Positions 31,162 to 40,836 are shown, counted from the stretch's first letter. The stretch: 64,000 bases of DNA from Sulfurimonas sp. (GCF_029027585.1 NZ_CP093397.1:248001-312000); one strand, 5' to 3'. Program-made: numbers and translations. Notes: generated from the sequence alone by a model not told the origin.

Positions 31162-34100
31162 TTATATGACTCTGTCTTTTATTTTAAAAACAACTGCGTA
31201 AAGTAGTGGTACATAAATCAAGTTAAGAACTGTTGCCCAAGCTATCCCAAAGCCCAGAGAAATTGCCATTGGTTGAAGTATCATAGCTTGTCCAGATGCG
31301 AAGAAAATCAGCGTAGAGAGTCCAAGAACTGTTGTTAATGATGTAAGCAAGATAGGTCTTAGTCTTGTGCCAGCTTTTTTCATCAACTCTTCTGTGTCTT
31401 TTGCATCTTTTATAAAGTTAACAACTATCAGCCCGTCATTAACAACAACACCAGCAAGACCTACTATTCCTATCATTCCAGGCATAGTAATATTTATACC
31501 CATTACCATATGACCGAAATATACGCCAAGCAAAACCAAGGGAATTGTACTTATCACAATCAAAGGTTTTTTTATAGAGTCAAAAAGCCAAACTAAAGTT
31601 ATAAAAATAAGAAATATTGCAATAACCGCTGATTGCATCATCTCTCTTTTATTTTTAGCATTTTCTTGTTCTTCACCTTTTATGTCTATCTTATAACCTT
31701 CACTTTTAAGTTTATCAAATGCGGGGGATAGCTTTTTCATAGCTTCTGCAGAAGTTATAATCTTTTTATTTAAAGTTGCTAAAACTGTTCTTATTCTAAC
31801 TCCATCTTCTTTTTTAAGTGCTACAAAACCTTGTATCATTATAAAATCACAAACATCACTTAAAGCTACAAATCTATTACTTGATGGAACTTGAACTTCG
31901 ATTCTATCTATAGATTCAATTTTTTTATTTATGCCACTCTCTATTCTTATACGAACAAGACCTTCATCATTAAACATTTTTGCATATTCACCTTTTAAGT
32001 AATATGATCTCAGTTCATTAGATATAAGTTCTTCATTGAAGCCCAATTGCTGTCCATATTCATTTACACGGAGTTTTAACTCTTTTTCCCCTGGGTTAGC
32101 ATCGTCTGAAACATTACTTACTCCTTCTATCGCTTCTAGTGCACCTCTTAAGTACTTCACTCCTTGTAAAATATCCTCTTCACTTTTTCCACTAAGACTT
32201 ATCTCAATATCAGATGCCACAACACCTGCCCCTGGAACTTTAACAACAAGTTCTTCATAAACCAAGTTTTTATTTTCTTTTAAAACTCTAAATGGTTCTA
32301 TAAGTTTCTCTATTTCTGTTGCTATTTTTTCTGCATCATTAAGCCTGCTTAATACACTCGCATCATACTCTATGGATAAATAAGGACTTATATATGTATC
32401 AAATAAATTAGTGGGTGCTCTCTCTTTTAAATCTATGAAAATATGAAAAAGATTATCCCCTGTTTCTACCATATTTTTAGCATCCATCTTAAAGCCAATT
32501 ACAGAAGTTATGGAAGAAAAATCATTTTCATTAGTATTTGCAAGAAGTACTTTTTCCAAAACAGTTACTATTTTTTCTGTATCTTCAAGTTCACTATTTA
32601 TATTCACTTTTCCATAAACATATATTTGAGTATTATCAAAATCAGGGAAAAGTTGAAATTTTGAGTTTTTGATTAAGACAAAGGTCAAAAGGAGTATTGT
32701 TGTTACCATTACTATGAGAGATACCCATTTACGCTTAAACACAAAATGCAGAGCTTTACTATGTATTGAACCTAGCTTTTTCCAAATTCTTTTAGTAAAA
32801 CTGTCATCATGTGAAACTTTTAAAAAGTCATGTGCGTGAAGTGGTAAAAAATAGAATGCTTCAAATAAAGATGAGAGTAAAAGTACAGTTATCATAATAG
32901 GAATGATTTTTATAAACATTCCCATCTCCCCTGTTAGTAGTAGCATCGGTAAAAAGGCAAAAACTGTTGTAAGAGTAGCAGTTAAAACGGCAGGAAACAT
33001 TTCAGATGCACCAACTATGGCCGCCTCTCTTTTCTCCATACCCTCTTCTAGATGCCTGTAAATATTTTCAGCGACCACAATCGCCTCATCTACCAACATA
33101 CCAAGAGCTATTAAAGCACCAAGCAAAGAGAGCATATTTAAACTATCACCCATTAACTCTGTAACGATTAAACCTATCATAAAACTAACAGGAATACCGA
33201 TAGCTACAACCATAGCAATTCCACGATTTATGAAAATCAACATTGCAATAAATACAAGCATAAGACCAAAGCTTATATTTGCAAAAACAGTATTTAAACG
33301 GTTTTTAATCCAAATCGAAGTATCTGTGTAAATCTCATACTTTACCATTTCATCTTTAACGGAATACTTTTTTAACAACTCTCGTATCTGTTTTACAAGA
33401 GCAATAGCATTACCATCTTTAGATTTTGTAACATTAATAGAAACATTTCTTGCTCCGTTATAGTGCGATAACTCAGATTCATCACTTAGTTTGAACTCAA
33501 CATCTGCTATATCACCAACACGAACTCTAACATCACCAACACTTATGATAGTACTTTCTATGGCATGTTTTGATTTTTCTCCATTAAAAGTAGATATGTA
33601 TAGATGCTTACCCTTTTCTTTAATGGTTCCTATAGGAAATATTGAACTTATGTTTCTTAATGATGCAACAGCTTGAGATGGTTTTAAACCAAATGCCATA
33701 AGTTTTTGCTCATTTAAAGTTATAACAACTTCATCATCAGCATCTCCACGAATTGTTATGTCGCTAAGGTCTTTAAATCTACTTAAATCACTCTTTAAGT
33801 CTTCGGCTAAGAGAAGTAACTCTTTTTTGCTTTTATTTCCCGCTAAGGCTATTAAAACAAGCGGAAAACTGTGTAGTTTTATCTTGGCAATTGGTTCAGC
33901 CATATCTGCGGGTAAATCTTTTCTAACTCCATTAACTATATCTTTTACATCACTTAAAACTGTTGTATTATCTGAGCCACTCTTTATATCACTTACTATT
34001 GAAAAAAAGCCATTTTTTATAGTTGTTTTTATACTATCTAACTCATCAATATTTTGAAGGTCATCTTCTATGTTTTTTACGACCATCTTATCAAGAATAT

Positions 34101-34275
34101 CAGCGGATGTTCCAGCATAACCACCGCTAATAGTTATTTTATCCATATTCATAGGAGGGAAAATTTCTTTTGGTATATTTATATAAGCAAAAATAGAAAG
34201 TAACATTATAAATGTTAAAAGTATATGGTTTAAAAGTGGTTTATCAATGGCAAATTCTAAAAAGCGACGAATCAT
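31162..34275 (-). CDS. RND efflux transporter permease
   Basis: A 1,037-aa inner-membrane proton/drug antiporter of the AcrB/CusA superfamily. The N-terminal helix follows MIRRFLEFAIDKPLLNHIL. Two large periplasmic loops alternate with two six-helix bundles (about residues 330-490 and 850-1030). TM4 has LIALGMLVDEAIVVAENIYR, so the proton-relay pair of AcrB (DD) is D-E here. The second-half motif GLAGVVVNDGLIVVNFI is present. Next to it, on the same strand, are ftsL-like and rsmH, 9 bp and further upstream; no membrane-fusion or outer-membrane partner is adjacent. Substrate unknown. Confidence 0.9.
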   Translation of the reverse strand: MIRRFLEFAIDKPLLNHILLTFIMLLSIFAYINIPKEIFPPMNMDKITISGGYAGTSADILDKMVVKNIEDDLQNIDELDSIKTTIKNGFFSIVSDIKSGSDNTTVLSDVKDIVNGVRKDLPADMAEPIAKIKLHSFPLVLIALAGNKSKKELLLLAEDLKSDLSRFKDLSDITIRGDADDEVVITLNEQKLMAFGLKPSQAVASLRNISSIFPIGTIKEKGKHLYISTFNGEKSKHAIESTIISVGDVRVRVGDIADVEFKLSDESELSHYNGARNVSINVTKSKDGNAIALVKQIRELLKKYSVKDEMVKYEIYTDTSIWIKNRLNTVFANISFGLMLVFIAMLIFINRGIAMVVAIGIPVSFMIGLIVTELMGDSLNMLSLLGALIALGMLVDEAIVVAENIYRHLEEGMEKREAAIVGASEMFPAVLTATLTTVFAFLPMLLLTGEMGMFIKIIPIMITVLLLSSLFEAFYFLPLHAHDFLKVSHDDSFTKRIWKKLGSIHSKALHFVFKRKWVSLIVMVTTILLLTFVLIKNSKFQLFPDFDNTQIYVYGKVNINSELEDTEKIVTVLEKVLLANTNENDFSSITSVIGFKMDAKNMVETGDNLFHIFIDLKERAPTNLFDTYISPYLSIEYDASVLSRLNDAEKIATEIEKLIEPFRVLKENKNLVYEELVVKVPGAGVVASDIEISLSGKSEEDILQGVKYLRGALEAIEGVSNVSDDANPGEKELKLRVNEYGQQLGFNEELISNELRSYYLKGEYAKMFNDEGLVRIRIESGINKKIESIDRIEVQVPSSNRFVALSDVCDFIMIQGFVALKKEDGVRIRTVLATLNKKIITSAEAMKKLSPAFDKLKSEGYKIDIKGEEQENAKNKREMMQSAVIAIFLIFITLVWLFDSIKKPLIVISTIPLVLLGVYFGHMVMGINITMPGMIGIVGLAGVVVNDGLIVVNFIKDAKDTEELMKKAGTRLRPILLTSLTTVLGLSTLIFFASGQAMILQPMAISLGFGIAWATVLNLIYVPLLYAVVFKIKDRVI

Positions 34276-34284
34276 TATTAACCT

Positions 34285-34563
34285 TTAAAAAAGTGTATCT
34301 AGTATTTGGTTTTTATATCTTATGGACTCAACAGATGTATTTATGAGTTTATTTTCTTCTATCAAAGTATCATACTCACTTTTTAGCTTATAAATATCTC
34401 TACTTTTAAAGTAGATTCTTTGTTGAATATATATTTTTGGAAAAAGGGCAAGACTTACAAAACTCATCATTAACAAAATAAAAACAAGATATCCAAAATC
34501 AACTCTTTTTTTCGCATTTAAAACTAAATCAACTTCTTCTAAGAGTTCATTCTTCTCACTCAT
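34285..34563 (-). CDS. ftsL: FtsL-like cell-division protein
   Basis: 92 aa with a short cytoplasmic N-terminus, one membrane segment (about residues 23-45, YLVFILLMMSFVSLALFPKIY) and a C-terminal coiled coil (LKSEYDTLIEENKLINTSVE). Size, topology and position right after rsmH (4-bp overlap) match FtsL, the FtsB/FtsQ partner of the divisome. Sequence similarity between FtsL proteins is weak, so the name rests on topology and gene order. Confidence 0.6.
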   Translation of the reverse strand: MSEKNELLEEVDLVLNAKKRVDFGYLVFILLMMSFVSLALFPKIYIQQRIYFKSRDIYKLKSEYDTLIEENKLINTSVESIRYKNQILDTLF

Positions 34564-35486
34564 TTTTTACCCATTTTAAAAATCCGTAACTTTGCACTTC
34601 TACTTCTAACATTATTTTTAAGTTCATCTTCTTGTGCTGTTAAAGGTTTTTTTGTTAAAATTTTTCCAAGAGCGTTATCTTTAGAACAACTGCATCGCAT
34701 AGCTTCTGCTGGACAGATGCAGTTCTTACTCCACCTAGTATATGTTTGTTTAACTATTCTGTCTTCTAAAGAATGAAAAGAGATTATCGCTATGACCGCA
34801 TCAGTAAAACTAGCTTCTTCTAAACTCTGTAAAAGAGATTTCAACTCTCCTAACTCATCATTTACTTCTATACGAATTGCTTGCATTAAAAGTGTAGCAG
34901 GATGTATTTTTTTACCTCGTGGCAGTAGATGCAAAGTTGCATCGCTTAGTTCTTTTGCACAAGTAAACGGTCTAGCATCTACGATTGCCGAAGCTATTTT
35001 TTTGCAGTTTCTAAGTTCTCCATACTCCAATAGTACCTTTTGTAATTCTTTAAATGAGTATTCATTTACAACATTTAAAGCACTCAAAGGAGCATCGATA
35101 TCCATTCTCATATCAAGTGTTTTACTATCAAAAGAAAAACCTCTATCTTTTTCATCAAGTTGAAGAGAAGACACACCAATATCAGCTAAAATACCTCTAA
35201 TATTTTGGATTCCCACTTCTTTTATGATTTCTTTTATGACTAATGAGAAACGACCTTTTCTTATGCTTACTCTATCTCCAAAAGATTTTAGTCGTTTTTG
35301 TGAAAAATCTATAGCTGTTTGGTCTTGGTCTATTGCTATTAGTTTTATATTTGGATTTGCTTCAAGTATCATTGAAGAATGTCCACCATAACCCATGGTA
35401 CAATCTATTATTACACCATCTTGTATAGATTCAAAAGTAGTAATTATTTCTCTATATAAAACTGGAATATGTGGAATATTTTGCAA
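34560..35486 (-). CDS. rsmH: 16S rRNA (cytosine1402-N4)-methyltransferase
   Basis: Methylates N4 of C1402 in the 16S rRNA decoding centre with SAM. The 308 aa fit the MraW/RsmH family. SAM-binding motif is IIDCTMGYGGHSSMIL, the family signature is GILADIGVSSLQLDEKDRGF, and DMRMD and IISFHSLEDRIVK are present. The start ATG at 35486 is followed by NIPHIPVLYREI, the usual substrate-like N-terminus. It heads a unit with ftsL-like. The gene is divergent from the receiver-protein gene at 35608. Confidence 0.95.
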   Translation of the reverse strand: MQNIPHIPVLYREIITTFESIQDGVIIDCTMGYGGHSSMILEANPNIKLIAIDQDQTAIDFSQKRLKSFGDRVSIRKGRFSLVIKEIIKEVGIQNIRGILADIGVSSLQLDEKDRGFSFDSKTLDMRMDIDAPLSALNVVNEYSFKELQKVLLEYGELRNCKKIASAIVDARPFTCAKELSDATLHLLPRGKKIHPATLLMQAIRIEVNDELGELKSLLQSLEEASFTDAVIAIISFHSLEDRIVKQTYTRWSKNCICPAEAMRCSCSKDNALGKILTKKPLTAQEDELKNNVRSRSAKLRIFKMGKK

Positions 35487-35607
35487 AAATACCTCTAATT
35501 TATTTTTAAGTAATTATACAGTATTTTTATTAATTCACTTCCTATTTAAAGGAAAAAAAAGATATAGTATCAATTATAAATTATTAAAAATGTCAAGGGA
35601 ATAAAGA

Positions 35608-36708
35608 ATGTTGGAAACTTACTTCAATGAAATAATTGCAACTATCGCAATTTTACTAATAACAGTTATATATATAATCATTAAAAAATCACAACAAAAG
35701 AAAAAGCAACAAGTTGAAATTATAGAAGATTATTTTATTGTAGATGATTTTAATATGCAAAGTGCAGATGCTAATGAAGAAGAAGTCAATGAAGAAATGC
35801 AAGAGATTCAAGACTCTCTCGATGGAGAAGAAGAAGGAAGCTTTGAAGAGCAAAATAAAGAAGAATTTTTAGATGAACCAGAAGTTATAGATGCTAAAAA
35901 GGACACTTCATCAAATACACTAAACAGAGAAAAAAGAGCTGTTCGAAATATTGGCAAAATTACTAAAGAAAATTTCAAAGAGTTTGCAGGTCAAAGAATT
36001 TTAGTCGCTGAAGATAATATAATAAATCAAAAAGTAATTACAGGACTTTTTGCTGACTCTGGAATAGAGATCACCATAGCTGATGATGGACAATTTGCAC
36101 TTGATATTTTAGAAAAAGACTCCAATTATAACTTTATCTTAATGGATGTACATATGCCTAGGGTAAGTGGTTTTGAAGCGAGTAAAAAAATAAGAAAAGA
36201 TTCAAAATACAACCATATCATAATTATATCTCTAAGTGGAGATGTAGCAACAGATGATATAAGAAAAATGACAGATGCTGGAATGGAAGAGCACCTAGAA
36301 AAACCATTGAGAATTGAAGCACTTTACAAAATACTATATACTTATACAAAAGACTCTTCAAAGCAAACAAAAATGCAAGAACTTGATACACAAAGTGGTT
36401 TAAATATTTGCGGTGAAGATAAAGATTTTTACTTTGAAATTTTAAATGAATTTATTAATACTTATGCAAAATCCACAGAAAAACTTCAAACTCTTTTAAA
36501 CAATAAAAAGATGAATGAAGCAGATAAATATTTACTAGATTTAAGTGGTATAACTGCAAATATTGGAGCAAATAATATTAGTAAAATAGTCCTAGATTTA
36601 AAACTAGCTATAACTACTCCAAAAGATGGAAGATATGTTGAACTATTTAAAAATTATGTTCAATCTCTTAATATTCTTTTACAAGAAATTGAAACATATA
36701 AGTCTTAG
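35608..36708 (+). CDS. Membrane-anchored receiver-domain protein with degenerate HPt domain
   Basis: One N-terminal membrane segment (about residues 10-28, TIAILLITVIYIIIKK) is followed by a very acidic linker (residues 40-100). A CheY-like receiver (about 128-245) has acidic pair VAEDN, phosphoacceptor IILMD-type (FILMDVHMPRVSG), Thr/Ser SLSGD and Lys EKPLRIE. The C-terminal about 100 aa look like an HPt helix bundle, but the phosphoacceptor His position is Leu (LLDLSGITANIGA versus the usual AHxLKG). SD AAGGGA precedes ATG. It is convergent with the DUF59 gene (4-bp overlap). Role unknown; it could be a phosphate sink or scaffold at the membrane. Confidence 0.7.
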   Translation: MLETYFNEIIATIAILLITVIYIIIKKSQQKKKQQVEIIEDYFIVDDFNMQSADANEEEVNEEMQEIQDSLDGEEEGSFEEQNKEEFLDEPEVIDAKKDTSSNTLNREKRAVRNIGKITKENFKEFAGQRILVAEDNIINQKVITGLFADSGIEITIADDGQFALDILEKDSNYNFILMDVHMPRVSGFEASKKIRKDSKYNHIIIISLSGDVATDDIRKMTDAGMEEHLEKPLRIEALYKILYTYTKDSSKQTKMQELDTQSGLNICGEDKDFYFEILNEFINTYAKSTEKLQTLLNNKKMNEADKYLLDLSGITANIGANNISKIVLDLKLAITTPKDGRYVELFKNYVQSLNILLQEIETYKS

Positions 36709-37013
36709 GCTCCACCACCTAGAGCTTTTTTTACATTATCATCAGCCATTGTAATATTCCATACTGGCTCCCAAACAACTTCTACAACAACCTCATTAAT
36801 ATTTGCCATTTTTTCAACAGATTCTTTTACCCACTGTTGTATCATTTGATGCATAGGACAAGCTTTTGTAGAGAGAGTCATCGTTACATTTGCATTTCCC
36901 TCATCATCACACTGGGCATCATATATAAGTCCCATCTCAACAAGGTTAAACCCAACCTCTGGATCAATTACTGTTGAGATAGCTAAAAATAATTCTTCTT
37001 TTGAATACATCAT
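36705..37013 (-). CDS. DUF59 / MIP18-family metal-sulfur cluster assembly protein
   Basis: About 102 aa. The start is set at ATG 37013 (MMYSKEELFLAI) because AAGGA lies 10 nt before it; an upstream ATG at 37064 would add a non-conserved Arg-rich stretch. The domain shows STVIDPEVGFNLVEMGLIYD and the conserved Cys in STKACPMHQMI. Relatives (SufT, PaaD, MIP18) help mature Fe-S proteins. Third gene of a minus-strand unit with a 12-TM protein and a CGPPDP protein. Partner unknown. Confidence 0.8.
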   Translation of the reverse strand: MMYSKEELFLAISTVIDPEVGFNLVEMGLIYDAQCDDEGNANVTMTLSTKACPMHQMIQQWVKESVEKMANINEVVVEVVWEPVWNITMADDNVKKALGGGA

Positions 37014-37135
37014 ATTTTTTTGTTCCTTCATCTTTTTTATACGGCATCGGAAGTATACCCTCAAGGGGCACCTCGATTCCGATACCTACGCTAACGCTTT
37101 ATTTTCTTCGGCAGAAAGCCCAAAACACTAGTGCT

Positions 37136-38371
37136 TTACTTATAGTTTATCATATAGAAAACATTTCTAACAAGTGCCATTGCACCAACGACTAAAAATG
37201 AAGCACCTGCTTTAATTAGTGTATCATCTTTCATTAAAATTGCTAAGGTTATTATAGTTACTCCGATAGCACAAAAGACAAACTGTGCATGAGAGCTTCT
37301 TTTTGGTAACATATCTGCTAACATTGGTACTTTTTGCTTTCCAACAAGAGGAGAAAAACGCTCAAACCAAACAAGGAATGGAACTATTTTATATATATGT
37401 CCAGTAATTGCAAAACCAAAAAAACCAAAGAACAAAAGCCAAGCACTAGCAAGTAACAAAACTTCATGTGACAAGAATAGATATGCAACACCAAAAATTA
37501 AAGACACTATCATAGAAAAATAAGCATACATAAGTGACATCACATAAATATCTATCTCTTTTCTTGCCCTTGTTTTAAAAATAGTGTAAGCTAAATAAAA
37601 GTAAATAAGCATAGATGCTACTGCCAGAGTATATGCAATATATTCTATTATGATATATTCTAAAAAAGATGAAACTACAACCAGTATAACTGAAACACTC
37701 ATCAAAGTGATAGATATATGGAGAGGTTTCATTGAAAAGCCATGAGATAGCCCAAACATTGGTAACAAGACAACAGATAGTCCCATAAGGGTTATAGTTA
37801 TGTAGCCACCAATTACCAAATAAACATGAGAACGAAGTAAAGCTATAATATCAATTTCTATGCTTCCAGAATAACCAAGAGCCATGACAAGACCAAAAAT
37901 GATACCAAAAAATAAAAATGTATTTGAGATTAAAATACTACTCATAACTACATTTAACTCTTTTACTTTTCTCGTTGTTGCAAATATTTCCATGACAAAT
38001 ATCATCATTGATATCAAAACAACTGTTCCACCATAAGGCAAAAGCGCAGGAAAGGCTATAAATCCTAAAACCATCAAAATAACACCGATGCCAAGAAGAG
38101 GCCATATCGCATAAAAAAGTTCAATTGCCGCGTGACCAACTTCAAGAACAACAGGTACCAACTGCGCCATAGCTCCAAAAATAACCATAATTATAAAACC
38201 TAGTAAATACAGATGTACTAAACTTAAAACTTTTGTATCTAACATAAAAAGATTATCTGATGAAAAAGAAAATATATACAAAGAAGTTAATAAATAAAAT
38301 AGACTCCCCAGAATAAAAAATGGGGAGATAAGTTTAAATGGAGGTGCAAAATCTTGCGAAATAGAGAACAT
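37136..38371 (-). CDS. Twelve-helix membrane protein, heme-copper oxidase subunit I / NnrS-like
   Basis: 411 aa, almost entirely membrane helices (about 12). Conserved-looking His sit at the ends of helices: LVHLYLLGF, LRSHVYLVIGG, TGHIYKIVPFLVWFERF. The HLYLLGFI...FGAMAQLVPVV pattern resembles subunit I-like proteins and NnrS, which bind heme or take part in the nitric-oxide response. I see no complete set of oxidase ligands, so it is not a normal terminal oxidase. It lies 9 bp after the small CGPPDP gene and before the DUF59 gene. Function open. Confidence 0.55.
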   Translation of the reverse strand: MFSISQDFAPPFKLISPFFILGSLFYLLTSLYIFSFSSDNLFMLDTKVLSLVHLYLLGFIIMVIFGAMAQLVPVVLEVGHAAIELFYAIWPLLGIGVILMVLGFIAFPALLPYGGTVVLISMMIFVMEIFATTRKVKELNVVMSSILISNTFLFFGIIFGLVMALGYSGSIEIDIIALLRSHVYLVIGGYITITLMGLSVVLLPMFGLSHGFSMKPLHISITLMSVSVILVVVSSFLEYIIIEYIAYTLAVASMLIYFYLAYTIFKTRARKEIDIYVMSLMYAYFSMIVSLIFGVAYLFLSHEVLLLASAWLLFFGFFGFAITGHIYKIVPFLVWFERFSPLVGKQKVPMLADMLPKRSSHAQFVFCAIGVTIITLAILMKDDTLIKAGASFLVVGAMALVRNVFYMINYK

Positions 38372-38380
38372 TTTACTCTT

Positions 38381-38719
38381 TTAGTGACAAGCTATTTGAG
38401 TTAAATCAGAATCAACACCTGCGTTTACACTTGAAAAAGTAATTTTCATAAAACCATTTACCTCTTCAACACTGTGAGCTATATCAGCTTCAAGTTTAGC
38501 AAAAAGTCCACCTGGAGCTTTATGATTAATCATTACTAAAGTATTATTAGTATTTTTTATAAGTCTTAAACCACTCATTGCATTTACCATTGGGTCTGGT
38601 GGTCCACATTTTGATGTATCAAAATAGTAAGTACTAACACCATCTTTTGTTAATTCAAAGAAATCAACAGTTGCTCCATTTACTTCTATTTTAACGGCTT
38701 CATTTGGAATTAATGACAT
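38381..38719 (-). CDS. Small unknown protein with a CGPPDP motif (TusA/DUF2249-like?)
   Basis: 112 aa. The middle reads FDTSKCGPPDPMVNAMSGLR, recalling the CPxP loop and following helix of TusA/DUF2249-type proteins; a Cys-His ends the protein (IACH). No signal or membrane segment. First gene of the unit with the 12-TM protein and DUF59 protein. A sulfur- or metal-handling role is a guess from motif and neighbours. Confidence 0.45.
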   Translation of the reverse strand: MSLIPNEAVKIEVNGATVDFFELTKDGVSTYYFDTSKCGPPDPMVNAMSGLRLIKNTNNTLVMINHKAPGGLFAKLEADIAHSVEEVNGFMKITFSSVNAGVDSDLTQIACH

Positions 38720-38790
38720 AAAATTATCCTTTTTTTTGTTATGCTAATTTTAGTCAAGATTTATTTATTTTGCATTGATTTGTATCAACT

Positions 38791-40023
38791 TTATCTAATT
38801 TGTCCACTTCCATAAATTTTAAATTTATAAGTTGTAAGTCCCTCTATTCCCATTGGTCCACGAGCATGAAGTTTATTTGTACTTATACCTACTTCTGCTC
38901 CAAAACCAAAAGCTCCTCCATCTGTAAAACGAGTAGATGCATTAAGATAAACAGCGGCAGCATCTATTGCATTTAAAAACTTCTCTGCAGTTGTTAAGTC
39001 TTGTGTTATTATAGCCTCAGAATGACCAGAACCAAATCTAACTATATGTTCAATCGCACCCTCAACTCCATCTACGACTTTTATATTTAAAATATTATCT
39101 AAATATTCAGTATTATAATCTTTATCAGTTGCATTTTGCACTTCTATAATTGCTTGAGTATTTACACAACCTTTTAGTTGTGTTCCTTCTTTATCAAATG
39201 CTTTTTTTAACTCTATCAGTGCTGTGTTTGCAATTACCTTATCAACTAACAGCGTTTCCATTGCATTACAAACTCCAGGTCGTTGAACTTTTGCGTTTAA
39301 TGATATCGCAATTGCATCATCTAGTTTTGCATCTTTATCTATGTAAGTATGACACTGCCCTTTATCATGCTTAACAACACTTACCGTTGCATTTGCACTT
39401 ACATATTTGATAAGCCCTGCTCCGCCACGAGGAATAATTAAATCAACATACTTATCCATCTTTATAAGTTTAGCAACTCCCTCTCTTGAAGAATCTTCTA
39501 AAAGAGAGATTAATGCAGTTGGTAAATCATTTTTACCTAAAACATCTTGAAGAACTTTTGCTATTGCTCTGTTTGAATGTTCGGCTTCTTTACCACCTTT
39601 TAAAACACAAACATTAGAACTTTTAAAACATAAAGCTGCTGTATCACTGGTTACATTAGGGCGTGACTCATATATGATTCCAATAACACCAATAGGAATA
39701 GTTACTTTTTCTATTTTAAGTCCATCATCTGTAACCCAACCATCTAAAATTCTTCCAACAGGCTCTTTAAGTGCAGAAATCTCTTCTATTGCCACAGCCA
39801 TAGCATCTATACGACCTTCATCTAAAAAAAGTCTATCCATTAAAGCGGGAGATAGATTATTCTTTTTTCCATCTTCCATATCAAGAGCATTTGCCACAAG
39901 TAGATTTTTTGTATTTTCTCTTATGGCTGTTGCCATTTCATTTAAAATTATCTTCTTTTGAGCTCCACTAATTCCAGATAATATTCTACTTGCATTTTTT
40001 GCTTCTTGTAAAAACTGTTCCAT
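38791..40023 (-). CDS. proA: Gamma-glutamyl phosphate reductase
   Basis: Second step of proline synthesis: NADPH-dependent reduction of glutamyl-5-phosphate to glutamate semialdehyde. 410 aa, aldehyde dehydrogenase fold. Seen: IGVIGIIYESRPNVTSDTAA, the catalytic Cys in KVQRPGVCNAMETLLVD, DLIIPRGGAGLIKYV and GPMGIEGLTTYKF near the end. Divergent from proC with a 54-bp gap between the starts, so the two proline genes may be co-controlled. proB is not in the window. Confidence 0.95.
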   Translation of the reverse strand: MEQFLQEAKNASRILSGISGAQKKIILNEMATAIRENTKNLLVANALDMEDGKKNNLSPALMDRLFLDEGRIDAMAVAIEEISALKEPVGRILDGWVTDDGLKIEKVTIPIGVIGIIYESRPNVTSDTAALCFKSSNVCVLKGGKEAEHSNRAIAKVLQDVLGKNDLPTALISLLEDSSREGVAKLIKMDKYVDLIIPRGGAGLIKYVSANATVSVVKHDKGQCHTYIDKDAKLDDAIAISLNAKVQRPGVCNAMETLLVDKVIANTALIELKKAFDKEGTQLKGCVNTQAIIEVQNATDKDYNTEYLDNILNIKVVDGVEGAIEHIVRFGSGHSEAIITQDLTTAEKFLNAIDAAAVYLNASTRFTDGGAFGFGAEVGISTNKLHARGPMGIEGLTTYKFKIYGSGQIR

Positions 40024-40045
40024 TTTTTTGCCTTAATTTTTATAA

Positions 40046-40054
40046 TGCTATACT
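40046..40054 (+). promoter_or_regulatory. Extended -10 promoter of proC
   Basis: TGCTATACT fits TGnTATAAT with one mismatch and lies 24 bp before the proC ATG, in the short divergent proA-proC gap. Confidence 0.5.
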
Positions 40055-40077
40055 ACCATAAAAATTCAAGGAACATT

Positions 40078-40836
40078 ATGAAAACTATCACTTTTATTGG
40101 AAATGGAAATATGGCGTTAAGTATTGCAAAAGGCTTAAAAGCAAACTACCAAATCCAAGTAGTTGGAAGAAGTTTTGAAAAACTTGATAAGTTTGAAGAT
40201 AAACTTGGAGTTAAAATTCAAAAAGCTTTACTTGATGATTTTGATATGAATGATAAAACTATACTTTTATGTGTTAAACCTGCCAATGTTGAAGAAATTT
40301 CTACAAGACTAAAAGGTAAGGCAAGAGTGATTTTTTCAGTTTTAGCAGGAACAACATTAGCAAAAATCAGACAAAACTTAAATCCATTAGCTGTAGTAAG
40401 AACTATGCCAAACCTAGCAGCAAGTGTAAACAAATCTATGACAACACTTACTGGTGATGAAGAGTTTAAAGAAGAAGCTTTAGAACTCTTAGGAACCATT
40501 GGAACTACAAGATGGTTACAAAGTGAAAAAGAAATAGACATCGCAACTGCTTTAGCTGGAAGTGGTCCAGCATATCTAGCTTTAATCGCTGAAGCTCTAG
40601 CCGATGGAGCCGTACAGCAAGGACTAAAAAGAGATGACGCTATGGCTATTATGAGAGGTTTATTTAGTGGTTTTGGTGATTTGATACAAGATATTCACCC
40701 TGCTATATTAAAAGATGGAGTAATGAGCCCAGGAGGAACAACAGCTGCAGGTTATGGAGCTTTAGAAGATGCTAAAGTTAGAAGTGCATGTATGAACGCA
40801 GTAAAAGAAGCATATAAAAAAACTAAAGAGTTATAA
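40078..40836 (+). CDS. proC: Pyrroline-5-carboxylate reductase
   Basis: Last step of proline synthesis. About 252 aa. The start is ATG 40078 (MKTITFIGNGNMA) behind AAGGA; the longer frame from 40045 lacks a ribosome site and would put 11 residues before the Rossmann fold. NAD(P) motif is IGNGNMALSIAKGL; SGPAYLALIAEALADGAV and MSPGGTTAAGYGALE are family signatures. It ends in a hairpin shared with the convergent chemoreceptor gene. Confidence 0.95.
   Translation: MKTITFIGNGNMALSIAKGLKANYQIQVVGRSFEKLDKFEDKLGVKIQKALLDDFDMNDKTILLCVKPANVEEISTRLKGKARVIFSVLAGTTLAKIRQNLNPLAVVRTMPNLAASVNKSMTTLTGDEEFKEEALELLGTIGTTRWLQSEKEIDIATALAGSGPAYLALIAEALADGAVQQGLKRDDAMAIMRGLFSGFGDLIQDIHPAILKDGVMSPGGTTAAGYGALEDAKVRSACMNAVKEAYKKTKEL

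Noticed and set aside
37001-37195. Plus-strand ORF over the gap between the DUF59 and 12-TM genes
   Set aside because: No start signal and no protein pattern; the gap only shows a weak hairpin (ATCGGAA/TTCCGAT at 37046-37083).
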